In this document: positions 55,861 to 64,000 of the stretch, one piece after another | How positions within the stretch are numbered: position 1 is the stretch's first letter | How the letters are laid out: the number at the start of each line of letters is the position of its first letter | Assembly: GCA_964539665.1 (NCBI GenBank) | Contig: CAZIKB010000006.1 | Span: forward strand, 26,209 to 90,208 | From: CAZIKB01 sp964539665 | GTDB lineage: Bacteria; Zhuqueibacterota; Zhuqueibacteria; Oceanimicrobiales; Oceanimicrobiaceae | Direction: 5' to 3' | Length of the DNA: 64,000 nt | Translations under genes and position numbers: made by a program | Notes under the pieces: model-generated | Seen by the model: only the letters and a program-made list of their open reading frames with translations | Told to the model about the DNA's origin: nothing | The model's database searches: none

Positions 55861-55899
55861 AATAAAAAGCCATTACAAGAATAAAAACTGTAATGGCTT
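55861..55899 (-). terminator. Terminator of the tRNA-Asp unit
   Basis: AAGCCATTACA and TGTAATGGCTT (55867-55899) form a perfect 11-bp stem, followed on the minus strand by TTTTTATTTG. It lies 17 bases behind the tRNA. Confidence 0.8.
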
Positions 55900-55915
55900 A
55901 TATATTTTAAAAGCG

Positions 55916-55990
55916 CGGGGCCGACGGGATTTGAACCCGCGATCTTCGGCTTGACAGGCCGACGTGTTAACCAGGCTACACCACGGCCCC
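55916..55990 (-). tRNA. tRNA-Asp (anticodon GTC)
   Basis: Minus strand, 75 nt: acceptor GGGGCCG pairs with CGGCCCC plus discriminator G. The D-arm is GTGTAGCCTGGTTAACAC. The anticodon stem TCGGC/GCCGA encloses CTGTCAA, giving GTC. The T-arm contains GGGTTCAAATCCC. CCA is not encoded. Its 5' end overlaps the last codons of the upstream membrane-protein gene. Confidence 0.95.
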
Positions 55991-56263
55991 ATTATGGTGT
56001 TTTTGTTGAATGTTATCGTTTGATTTACTTTTATATAAAATAGCTAAAGGAATAAGCACACAATAACCAATTACCAATAATATCGGTGCTAATGATAATG
56101 ATAAAAAACCATCGACCGGGCCTTGAGCTAAAGTCCAGTATCCTACAAGTATTACTAACATCGCAAAACCAAAAAGCTGATAATTGATTCTGGAATATGG
56201 TAGTGCGGTTTTACTTTCGTGCTTACGACCACCCCTTGTTTTTTTGATAACTTTTTCTGCCAT
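55976..56263 (-). CDS. Small membrane protein, DUF3098-like
   Basis: 95 aa. A basic cytoplasmic head (KKTRGGRKHESK) is followed by YSRINYQLFGFAMLVILVGY (helix 1), a loop with the characteristic LSLAPILLVIGYCVLIPLAI (helix 2), and a short polar tail. This pattern fits DUF3098, a family common in the FCB group with no known function. GAGAG precedes the ATG. The last five residues and the TAG stop are encoded by the first 15 bases of tRNA-Asp, so gene and tRNA share a transcript. Confidence 0.8.
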   Translation of the reverse strand: MAEKVIKKTRGGRKHESKTALPYSRINYQLFGFAMLVILVGYWTLAQGPVDGFLSLSLAPILLVIGYCVLIPLAILYKSKSNDNIQQKHHNGAVV

Positions 56264-56528
56264 AATAATCTCTCAGGGGCAAATATAGCTAAATTATAGA
56301 ATAGAGTCAAGGGAAATAATTGGTCATCTGTCAAACCTCAATTATAGTTTGGCAGACTTAATACTAAGCGGAATCGAAGTGTGTTGCTGCTCCAAAATAA
56401 CTGACATACTATGGTCAAATTGAATATGTCAGCTATACTGAATACAAAATACTAACGAATTAGAGATATTTGACTTTTTTCCTTTGACATTATTTTAATA
56501 TTTTAATATATTTTCATTCCAGTTCCGG

Positions 56529-58787
56529 ATGTCTTTAATAACTAATATGAATACTTCAATTACAGTGATTCTTGCTTTTTTTGTATTACCTTTTCAAGCT
56601 GAAATATATGCGAATACGGAAGCAAGAGCAAAAAATAAAGACAAAAATACAGCATTCGTGATAGAAATTCAGCAAAACAATAAAGCGCCAATTTTGGATG
56701 GAAAGCTAAGTAAAAATGAATGGGAAAATGCAACAGCGATTTCTAATTTTACTCAGAAAGAACCTCATGAGGGTAAACCAATTTCTGAGAGGACGTATGT
56801 TTTGATCTCGTATGATAGAAAAAATATCTATTTTGGGATTAGATGTTTTGATCAAGAACCCCAAAAAATTGTTGCAAATGAAATGAGACGTGATTCTGAT
56901 CTTTCAAACAATGACTATGTTGAAATAATTATAGATACATATCATGATCACAGGAATGCATTTTATTTCGCGACTAATTCATTAGGGGCTCGCTTGGATT
57001 CAGAAATAAAAACTGAAGGGGCGCATATTAATTGGGATTGGAATGGAATCTGGCATTCCGCGGCTCGAAAGGACAAACAGGGGTGGACAGCCGAAGTGGC
57101 TATACCTTTTAAAACCTTACGATTCGATAAGTCAGATTCGCAAACATGGGGCATTAATTTTGGAAGATATATTCCTCGCAAAAGAGAAGAAGCATATTGG
57201 TCACCCATCTCCCGAAATGACGACTTTGATGATATGGGTAAGTTTAAACCTTCCAAGTTTGGAATATTACGAGGACTGAGTAATATCAAACATGACCAGA
57301 TCCTTCAGCTCAAACCATACGCAATTGGCGGTGTAGAAAGAAATTTTGATTTACAAAATAATTCTACGACTAAACTGGCAGACATAGGACTCGACGCTAA
57401 AATCCATTTAACCTCTAACATTATTTCAGATATCACGTTAAATACGGATTTTGCCCAGGTTGAAGCAGATTTGGAACAGGTCAATCTTTCAAGATTCAAC
57501 CTGTTTATTCCAGAGAAAAGAGATTTTTTTCTGGAAGGGCTGGACATTTTTAATATTGGCGAAGAATCGATCTATGATCCATTGACTTTGCTTTTTTTTA
57601 GCAGGAAAATTGGAATGCATGAGGATAACGAAACTTTTGAATCGAAAGAAACTCCTATTGTAGGAGGAGTAAAAATCACAGGTAAAGAAGGGCCGTATGA
57701 ATTAGGCTTTTTGGATGTTTTCACCAATGATTTTAAATATTTGAATCGGGAAAACAACACGAAAGAAATTCCTCAGACTAACTATTCCGCTTTACGAATA
57801 AAACGGGACATTTTTAGTCGGTCTTATATTGGATTTATGGGCTTAAGTAAAGATCCAGCAAGTGGAGGAAATTATAATCGTACTTTTGCAATTGACGGAC
57901 TTTTTTCATTTGATAATAATATAACTGTTAATGGCTACTTTGCAAAAACTATGTCACCCGGATTGCAAGGAAAGGATTATAACGGTCATGTAAATTTTTC
58001 CTGGGGCACGGACATATTTTATTCTAATGCATCATTCACGGATATAGGTGCAAATTTTAATCCTGAAATGGGATTTCTTCAGTGGAGCGATGTTCGTAAA
58101 TATAGTGCACAAATGTTAATCAGCCCAAGGCCGGAAATATTGAACATTCGACAATCTCACTTTACAAATGACGTCGAAATTATCACAGATCATAATAACG
58201 AATTGCAATATCGGACAATTTACACCGGACTGGCGAATATTTTTCAAGATGAATCTTATTTTTCTATCGGTCTGATTAATTATTATGACAACCTGCCGAA
58301 TTTAATTTACATGGAGTCAACCATTATTCCTGCTGGTATTTACAAATACAGTGTTCTCGGTGTGAACTACAGTTCAGACCTGAGTCGTAAGTTAGCTGTT
58401 GACGTGCAATTTGGGTATGGTTCTTTTTACAATGGCACATTCACAGGATTAAACATGTCTAATTTTTTTAATCTAAGCAATAAATTCCGAATAGAGTTAA
58501 ATTGGGATTGGAACCGAGTTGATGTACCCTTTGGAAACGGTAAATTTACTACCTCAATATTTGGGCTAAGAACAGTTTATTCTTTTACTCCTAATTTATT
58601 TGCTAAGACCTATGTTCAATGGAATCAGTTTGACAAACGAATTATTAGCAACTTTTTGATTAATTTTATCCATTCGCCAGGTAGTAATTTCTATTTGGTA
58701 TACAATGAGGAGTGGCATACAAACGGAAGTTTTGGAACCTCGAACAGAGCAGTCCTGGCAAAATTTACCTATCTACTCAATCTATAA
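56529..58787 (+). CDS. DUF5916 protein with CBM9-like N-terminal domain, probable outer-membrane barrel
   Basis: 752 aa with a signal peptide (TVILAFFVLPFQAEIYA). Residues about 45-235 are a CBM9-like sandwich (APILDGKLSKNEWENA, VEIIIDTYHDHRNAFYFATN, GWTAEVAIPFKTLRF). The rest alternates aromatic and polar residues and matches the DUF5916 pattern (DFAQVEADLEQVNLSRF, FIPEKRDFFLEG), ending in amphipathic strands typical of a beta barrel. Function is unknown; a surface carbohydrate or glycan role is a guess. The spacer before it (56264-56528) shows nothing. Confidence 0.85.
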   Translation: MSLITNMNTSITVILAFFVLPFQAEIYANTEARAKNKDKNTAFVIEIQQNNKAPILDGKLSKNEWENATAISNFTQKEPHEGKPISERTYVLISYDRKNIYFGIRCFDQEPQKIVANEMRRDSDLSNNDYVEIIIDTYHDHRNAFYFATNSLGARLDSEIKTEGAHINWDWNGIWHSAARKDKQGWTAEVAIPFKTLRFDKSDSQTWGINFGRYIPRKREEAYWSPISRNDDFDDMGKFKPSKFGILRGLSNIKHDQILQLKPYAIGGVERNFDLQNNSTTKLADIGLDAKIHLTSNIISDITLNTDFAQVEADLEQVNLSRFNLFIPEKRDFFLEGLDIFNIGEESIYDPLTLLFFSRKIGMHEDNETFESKETPIVGGVKITGKEGPYELGFLDVFTNDFKYLNRENNTKEIPQTNYSALRIKRDIFSRSYIGFMGLSKDPASGGNYNRTFAIDGLFSFDNNITVNGYFAKTMSPGLQGKDYNGHVNFSWGTDIFYSNASFTDIGANFNPEMGFLQWSDVRKYSAQMLISPRPEILNIRQSHFTNDVEIITDHNNELQYRTIYTGLANIFQDESYFSIGLINYYDNLPNLIYMESTIIPAGIYKYSVLGVNYSSDLSRKLAVDVQFGYGSFYNGTFTGLNMSNFFNLSNKFRIELNWDWNRVDVPFGNGKFTTSIFGLRTVYSFTPNLFAKTYVQWNQFDKRIISNFLINFIHSPGSNFYLVYNEEWHTNGSFGTSNRAVLAKFTYLLNL

Positions 58788-58840
58788 TTTTGTAATAACA
58801 ACTTTGGCGAATTCTATTAATAACTAAATCTATATTTCCC

Positions 58841-59497
58841 ATGAATCAATTATTTCCAAACCTGTCAGACCAGGAACTTATTGTAAAATGCACGCAAAGA
58901 TCGCCAGACTGGGGAAAATACTGGCAGGAATTTGAAAAAAGATATGGGAAAGTAATATTGTTATTTTTGATGCGGGAATTAACTAAAATCGGCGGTGATA
59001 AATACAGCAGAGACTTTAAGGAAACTGTAAAAGACTTACGGCAAGATGTTTATATAAAATTATTACGGGAAAAAGCCATCGCTTTGAGAGATTTCAAGGG
59101 AGAATACGATTATTCATTTATAGCTTATCTGCATAAGATATCCATAAATACGGTGATAAATTTTGTTAAACTGAATGTAAGAGGTAAACGTTCGCCAGAT
59201 AAATTTTGGCAACCTGCTAAAAAGGATTGTTCAGATAATGAGTTAGAACCGGATATTGATAATACCCAGGAAGAATTGGAAGTAAAGTTTTTCAAGCAAA
59301 ATATAATTGCGAGTTTGAAAGAGTCTTACCCCAGTAGAAATATTGCCAGAGATCTTAAGATTTTCAAACTATTTTATTTTGAAGAGCTTTCAGCCGATGA
59401 AATTTTTACATTTCATAACATGAATTTATCAGTAAGTGGGATTGAGACCCTGTTAAGCAGGATGAAAAATGTGTTAAAAGAATTTTATTTTAAATAA
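58841..59497 (+). CDS. ECF-like RNA polymerase sigma factor
   Basis: 218 aa. Region 2 is recognisable in LRQDVYIKLLREK followed by FKGEYDYSFIAYLHKISIN (core binding and -10 recognition helices). A linker and a region-4-like helix-turn-helix (IFKLFYFEELSADEIF, VSGIETLLSRMKNVLK) follow. It is longer in the middle than common ECF factors and diverged, but its partner is clear: the next gene, 107 bases on, encodes a zinc-finger membrane protein of anti-sigma type. Confidence 0.75.
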   Translation: MNQLFPNLSDQELIVKCTQRSPDWGKYWQEFEKRYGKVILLFLMRELTKIGGDKYSRDFKETVKDLRQDVYIKLLREKAIALRDFKGEYDYSFIAYLHKISINTVINFVKLNVRGKRSPDKFWQPAKKDCSDNELEPDIDNTQEELEVKFFKQNIIASLKESYPSRNIARDLKIFKLFYFEELSADEIFTFHNMNLSVSGIETLLSRMKNVLKEFYFK

Positions 59498-59603
59498 TTT
59501 GTGGGAGTTTTTACCTAAAAAAATTGTCTATATATGTGAGGGTAAAAATATATTTTAGTTAATAAATGGAAATAACTTTAAAATATAATGGAAGAAGATT
59601 CTA

Positions 59604-60752
59604 ATGGCCCATAATGAATGTTTAAATTTTCAGCAACTCTTTGATTTTATTCGAAATAAGCATTCAAGGATAGATTTAACTCTATTCCAGGAACATATCC
59701 TAAAATGTAAAAAATGCACTGATGAGTTAATTTTAATCAAAAATATGTGGAATGCTATGACAAAAAATAAAAAATCAGTTTCCAGCGTTCAATGTGACTC
59801 TAAAGACCATTTCTCTGATGAGTTGAAAGAACAATATCTTCAAAATAATTTAACAGACAATGAATCTAAAATGGTTGGCAATCATTTTAAAAAATGCCCG
59901 TTTTGTAAAGAAAAAATTGAATTAATAAATTCTACTGCTCAAATTAAAATCACACCCGAGGAAAAAGCAAAACTTCAAGAAATCGAATCAGTAAACATAG
60001 AGGATCGCCTGTCCAGCTACAAGGAATATTTTATTTTGCCAGAGAAGAAAAAAGCGAGATCACTAAAAAACCAGATAATAATGATCCTCCAGAACGCCGT
60101 ACAGCGATATATATCTATTCCTAAATTGGGTTTCGCGATGGTTGCATTGTTATTATTGATGATTCCAACATATTTTGGGTATCAATATTTCAATATCGCC
60201 AAAATTATAAAACAGGTAGAAAGCGAATTCTCAGATTTTAAAAATGAGCATAGAATTACGGATGGTAATTTAAGGCCGACCGGTAGATTTCTGTTTACTT
60301 TATTTGGGAAACCTCGAAGCAATGAAACACAACCGCAGGTTAATGATACTTATGCCAGTATTGCTAAAGCACTAAAGTATGAACCCGAAAATGCCACGCT
60401 CAATCATTACCTGGGAACCCTGTATTTCTTTGATGGCAATATGGATAAGGCCGAAGAATATTATCTGAAATCGCTTCAACTCAATGGGAACAGGGCCAAT
60501 ATTTTTAATGATCTTTCCCTGATAGACTGTCTTAGAAAAGATTTCCAAAAAGCAATAGAGCATCTTCGGCAAGCTTTAGACCTTGAACCGTCCCTTAATG
60601 AAGCCCAATATAATTTAGCTGTTATTTATGAGTTGTTGGGAAACAAAGAAGAAGCTATTGCAGCATGGGAAAAGTATATAAAATTAGATGTGGATGAAAA
60701 TTCCGATTGGAACAAAGTGGCCAGAAGTCATCTGAAAGCATTAACACCTTAA
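59604..60752 (+). CDS. Anti-sigma-like membrane protein with two zinc fingers and periplasmic TPRs
   Basis: 382 aa. Two H-x3-C-x2-C motifs occur in the cytoplasmic part: HILKCKKC near residue 30 and HFKKCPFC near 95. A single membrane helix (GFAMVALLLLMIPTYFGY, about 175-195) leads to a periplasmic region with three TPR-like repeats (ATLNHYLGTLYFFDGNMDKA, IFNDLSLIDCLRKDFQKA, AQYNLAVIYELLGNKEEA). It probably holds the upstream sigma factor and senses a periplasmic partner through the TPRs. The double zinc finger and TPR sensor are seen; the mechanism is inferred. Confidence 0.8.
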   Translation: MAHNECLNFQQLFDFIRNKHSRIDLTLFQEHILKCKKCTDELILIKNMWNAMTKNKKSVSSVQCDSKDHFSDELKEQYLQNNLTDNESKMVGNHFKKCPFCKEKIELINSTAQIKITPEEKAKLQEIESVNIEDRLSSYKEYFILPEKKKARSLKNQIIMILQNAVQRYISIPKLGFAMVALLLLMIPTYFGYQYFNIAKIIKQVESEFSDFKNEHRITDGNLRPTGRFLFTLFGKPRSNETQPQVNDTYASIAKALKYEPENATLNHYLGTLYFFDGNMDKAEEYYLKSLQLNGNRANIFNDLSLIDCLRKDFQKAIEHLRQALDLEPSLNEAQYNLAVIYELLGNKEEAIAAWEKYIKLDVDENSDWNKVARSHLKALTP

Positions 60753-60788
60753 ATCTCGGATTTCCTGAAATGATACTATTTCCTACAG

Positions 60789-61823
60789 ATGATCAAAATT
60801 GACGGTTCACTCGGAGAAGGTGGCGGTCAAATCCTGCGTTCAGCACTCACCCTTTCGGCAATAACATGCAAACCTTTCACGATAAAGAACATCCGGGCCA
60901 ATCGCCCCAAACCTGGACTTAGAGCGCAACACCTGAAAAGCGTTGAGGCTGCCGGTCGCATTGCCAGTGCGCGCATGAGAGGCAACGAATTGAACTCAAC
61001 CCAATTATCCTTTGAACCAAAGGGGATCGAATCGGGAGAGTATTATTTTCAGATTGGCACAGCCGGCGCCACCGCATTGGTACTGCAAACGATTTTCATT
61101 CCTTTAAGCTTTGCTTCAAGCTCCTCGGAAGTTATTATCACCGGCGGCACGCATGTACCCTGGTCGCCATGCTTTCATTATCTTGAAATGCAGTGGCTGC
61201 CATTTATGAAACGAATTGGCTATGATGCGGAATTGGAACTGGAAAAGGCTGGTTTTTTCCCAAAAGGCGGAGGGAAGATCATAGCCAACATTCATCCGGC
61301 CAGGACTACTTCTGCTTTGCAATTGCTGCATCGAGGTGATTTGAAAAAAATAGTTGGTGTTTCTGCTTATGCAAATCTTGACCGGAAAGTAGCCATACGG
61401 CAGCAAAATCAAGCCGGGAAAATTTTAAGAAACCAGGGTTTTGTACCCAAAATTGAAATTCGAGAACTGCCGTCTCCAGGGATAAACACCATGATGCTAT
61501 TATCCGGGGTGTTTGAATATTCTACTTGTTGTTACTTTTCACTTGGCGCCCGTGGTAAGCCAGCAGAAAAAGTAGCTTCAGAGGCGGTTCAGCAATTCCT
61601 TGATTTTACCCACACATCAGGTGTAATTGATGAATATTTAAGTGATCAACTACTAATCCCGCTGGCGCTAATCGATAAAATCTCTGACTTCAGAGTGCCC
61701 AAAATCACCCGGCATCTCCTGACCAACATCGATGTCATCAAACATTTTATTGCTGCTGAAATTACGGTTGAAGGAAAATTAGGGGAAGAAGGATTCGTCC
61801 GAATTGTTGGTGTGAATTTCTGA
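60789..61823 (+). CDS. rtcA: RNA 3'-terminal phosphate cyclase
   Basis: 344 aa. It converts RNA 3'-phosphate to 2',3'-cyclic phosphate using ATP through an AMP-His intermediate. DGSLGEGGGQILRSALTLS, the family-defining RANRPKPGLRAQHL, and GGTHVPWSPCFHYLE are present. The late His in SDQLLIPLAL-flanking sequence was not clearly placed: the usual HLADQ motif reads YLSDQ here, with Tyr at the adenylylated His position. Activity should be treated with caution. rtcB and an RtcR activator are not in the window. Confidence 0.88.
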   Translation: MIKIDGSLGEGGGQILRSALTLSAITCKPFTIKNIRANRPKPGLRAQHLKSVEAAGRIASARMRGNELNSTQLSFEPKGIESGEYYFQIGTAGATALVLQTIFIPLSFASSSSEVIITGGTHVPWSPCFHYLEMQWLPFMKRIGYDAELELEKAGFFPKGGGKIIANIHPARTTSALQLLHRGDLKKIVGVSAYANLDRKVAIRQQNQAGKILRNQGFVPKIEIRELPSPGINTMMLLSGVFEYSTCCYFSLGARGKPAEKVASEAVQQFLDFTHTSGVIDEYLSDQLLIPLALIDKISDFRVPKITRHLLTNIDVIKHFIAAEITVEGKLGEEGFVRIVGVNF

Positions 61824-62114
61824 AAACAGCTCATGGTTTTTGGAATGCTGAGTAACTACATTATTGAGAGTAATTTTGTTTATACCAAAGTTTGACTGGT
61901 TGACCAACGGTTGTTAGATTATGTCATAGAACTTTTAAGTATCTGATTAACCTCTGCTCATCTTTTGAGATTGACTTTTCTTGCTGCGATAATAATTTCT
62001 ACAATTTAGACATCAAAAAATATTTTCAACTACTTCATTTTTTTTGTAATGTTTTTTATTATTTTTAATCTAAAAGAGTAAAGAAATAAATTTAATCAAA
62101 ATGAAAGGATTGTT

Positions 62115-62975
62115 ATGAAAAAGACTATTTCAGTGTTTTCTTTACTCTTGCTCCTCTTAAGTAATTTTGTTTTTGCTAATGGTACCATAAAAGTAGACAA
62201 AACAGGTCAAGGGCAGCCAATAATTTTTCTGCCCTCGCTGGGTTGTGCAGGCGATCTCTGGGATGATACAGTGAAGCATTTTTCCCAAAATTACCGGTGC
62301 CTGGTGATTTCAATTGCAGGATTTGCTGATTTGCCAGCAAATGGCCTGCTGAATTTAAATCAGGTTAAAATAGAAATAATTACTCTGACAGAAAATGAAG
62401 ACTTAAAAAATCCGATTTTAGTTGGACATAGCTTTGGTGGATTTTTGACGTTATCACTTGCTTCGTCATATCCTGATGTGTTTTCAAAATTAATTATCGT
62501 TGACGCCTATCCTTTTTCTATGGCTGCAGCCGTACCGAACATTACCGCTGAACAAGCCAAACAACAGGCTGAAATTTTAAAAAATCTTACATTAAATCAG
62601 TCGGAAGCCGATTATAAAAAGAGACAAATGGCTGCTTTGAAGGTTTCAATCTCTGACAGTTTGAAATACGAGCAGGCCTTGCAATGGACTTTAAATTCAG
62701 ATCGACAAACCATTGCACAGGCTTTGTACGAAATGATTTCTACTGATTTAAGAGCCGATATTAAAAATATTAAAGCTGCAACACTTGTTTTAGGAAGCTG
62801 GGTTAGCGCTAAACAATATGGCATTACAAAAGAAAAGACCACACAAAACTTTAATAATCAATATCAAAATCTTAAGAATTGTAAGATTGAAATTGCTGAG
62901 ACGGCCAAACATTTTATTATGTGTGACGAAACCAAATGGTTTACTGATCAAATTGAAAATTTCCTGACTAAATGA
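62115..62975 (+). CDS. Exported alpha/beta hydrolase
   Basis: 286 aa with a signal peptide (VFSLLLLLLSNFVFA). The oxyanion region is FLPSLGCAGDLWDD. The nucleophile elbow is LVGHSFGGFLTL (Ser in GHSFGG), and candidate acid and His residues lie in TLVLGSW and ETAKHFIMCDE. Substrate unknown. The stop codon overlaps the ATG of the following sigma gene (ATGA), so the hydrolase is the first gene of that operon. Confidence 0.85.
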   Translation: MKKTISVFSLLLLLLSNFVFANGTIKVDKTGQGQPIIFLPSLGCAGDLWDDTVKHFSQNYRCLVISIAGFADLPANGLLNLNQVKIEIITLTENEDLKNPILVGHSFGGFLTLSLASSYPDVFSKLIIVDAYPFSMAAAVPNITAEQAKQQAEILKNLTLNQSEADYKKRQMAALKVSISDSLKYEQALQWTLNSDRQTIAQALYEMISTDLRADIKNIKAATLVLGSWVSAKQYGITKEKTTQNFNNQYQNLKNCKIEIAETAKHFIMCDETKWFTDQIENFLTK

Positions 62976-63487
62976 AGCATTCATAGAAAGAAAAACTTTT
63001 CTTAAAACTGTTCACAGAAAATAAAGACAAAATCTATCGTCTTTGTTATGGCTATTTAATTGACAATAATGAGATTGACGACCTGTTTCAGGAGATAATG
63101 TTAAACATCTGGAGTAATCTTCATTCATTTCGTGAGGAAGCCCAAATCAGCACATGGATTTATCGGATTGCTGTAAATACGTCTCTTTTGTATAATAAAA
63201 AGTTGAAAAAGAAAAACAGTATTTTCAGCGATTTTGAAATTGATATTCATTCAACCAAAACAGTTGATTCAATAGAGGAAAATACAGAACAAAAGCATAA
63301 ACTATCTAAACTGCATAAATGTATCTCCTCATTAAAAAAGCAGGATAGACTAATTGTCACTCTTCTTTTAGAGGGAATGTCTTACAAGGAAATATCTGAA
63401 ATTGTTGGAATTTCAGCTAATTACGTGGCCGTAAAAATCAACAGGATAAAACCAATTTTAGCAAAACTGATGAAAGAAAATGTTTAA
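62972..63487 (+). pseudogene. ECF sigma factor gene with in-frame amber codon after codon 4
   Basis: The ATG at 62972 overlaps the hydrolase stop (ATGA). It reads MKHS, then TAG at 62984-62986, then continues in the same frame as a good ECF sigma factor. KEKLFLKLF and KDKIYRLCYGYL lead into DDLFQEIMLNIW (region 2), STWIYRIAVNT, and a region 4 with LIVTLLLEGMSYKEISEIVG. No ATG, GTG or TTG occurs between the TAG and 63098, which lies inside region 2; a CTG at 63008 is the only weak alternative start. Either the gene is newly broken by one base change, it is read through, or the base is a sequence error. Confidence 0.7.
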
Positions 63488-63959
63488 TAATAATCTCGAA
63501 GAATTAACAGTTTTATGACAAAGTCAGAAATCTGGTCCCATCGACCAAAGCGTTTTGGATAAAATAGTACCTGCGCTGGTGGATAAGCTAAAAAGTTTTG
63601 AAAAAAAACAATTCCGAATTAATCTGGCAAAAACGATTGCGGTGGTTGCCATTCTGGCGAATTTCACATTTTTACTACAATCTCATAAAACTGAATCATT
63701 ATTTTTATATGTTGGTTTAATTTGGGTATTATTAAGCACTGTAATTTTTATGATAATTTATTGGAGAATGCAGTTTAAGCTTTCTGACTTAAATCTGAAT
63801 GATACAACTTCTAACCTGATAAATTCAGCTATAAATAAATTAAACAATCAGAAGAAGATTAATACAAGATTTTTACCAATTTATGTGCTTTTTCTTGTTG
63901 TCGGAATTAATATTGTTTATCTTGGAATTTTTGATGAATTCAGCTTAATTAGTGTTTGA
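63480..63959 (+). pseudogene. Anti-sigma-like membrane protein gene with in-frame TGA at codon 13
   Basis: ATG at 63480 overlaps the sigma stop codon (ATGTTTAA). It reads MFNNNLEELTVL, then TGA at 63516-63518, then QSQKSGPIDQSVLDKIVP in the same frame and on to a protein with three or four hydrophobic helices (TIAVVAILANFTFLLQ, LIWVLLSTVIFMIIYW, FLPIYVLFLVVGINIVYL). TGA replaces what is plausibly a Trp codon (TGG). A TTG at 63555 could restart translation. By position it should be the anti-sigma partner of the preceding gene; it has no zinc motif. The window ends 41 bases later. Confidence 0.6.
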
Positions 63960-64000
63960 TCGAAAACCATTTAACTAATTGTAAATTAAAAGACATAACA

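Overview
The window is AT-rich bacterial DNA. Five secreted proteins end in a roughly 85-residue C-terminal domain that opens with an NYPNPFN-type motif. This is the type IX secretion (T9SS) sorting domain typical of the FCB group, and its style resembles candidate phylum KSB1, Calditrichota, Ignavibacteria or Marinimicrobia. With the ECF sigma/zinc-finger anti-sigma pairs, DUF4388 regulators, DUF3098 and DUF5916 proteins, this suggests an uncultured FCB-group bacterium. A run of exactly 100 N (38343-38442) shows the sequence is a draft scaffold, probably metagenomic. The phylum is an inference.

Layout. 1-4374: a partial membrane protein, DNA glycosylase Tag, a HEAT-cyclophilin lipoprotein and a Gfo/Idh/MocA dehydrogenase. 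4591-12104: a signalling block. It has an NtrC-type sigma-54 activator, a good -24/-12 promoter in front of a possible sigma-like protein and a small zinc-finger protein, then two DUF4388 regulators with degenerate receiver domains and two degenerate Ras/Arf-like GTPase domains. 12127-16759: transsulfuration (cystathionine beta-synthase and a gamma-synthase/lyase), a membrane-anchored peptidase, TsaC/Sua5 and a low-molecular-weight phosphatase. 16942-17260: tRNA-Val and a candidate structured RNA.

17372-40583 is the most unusual part. It encodes an M6 protease with its own T9SS domain, a broken IS630 transposase, and a cluster of dockerin-bearing metalloproteases (a metzincin/VWA protein of 1378 aa and an M4 protein of 2241 aa) alternating with three cohesin-bearing proteins that carry T9SS sorting domains. 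I read this as a cellulosome-like surface assembly built around proteases: the proteases lack the sorting domain and the cohesin partners have it. The cluster shows recent duplication, GC-rich tandem repeats, a G10 tract inside a gene, an assembly gap and one probable frameshift over a signal peptide.

41159-56263 is mainly housekeeping: lepA, signal peptidase I, hemW, gamma-glutamyltransferase, uvrA, a patatin, nadB, a lone receiver protein, a CPBP protease, a TrmH-type methyltransferase, an EIIA-Ntr-like protein, tRNA-Asp and a DUF3098 protein. 56529-63959 holds a DUF5916 protein, an ECF-like sigma with a double zinc-finger TPR anti-sigma, rtcA, a secreted alpha/beta hydrolase, and a second ECF sigma/membrane-protein pair in which both genes have an early in-frame stop codon.
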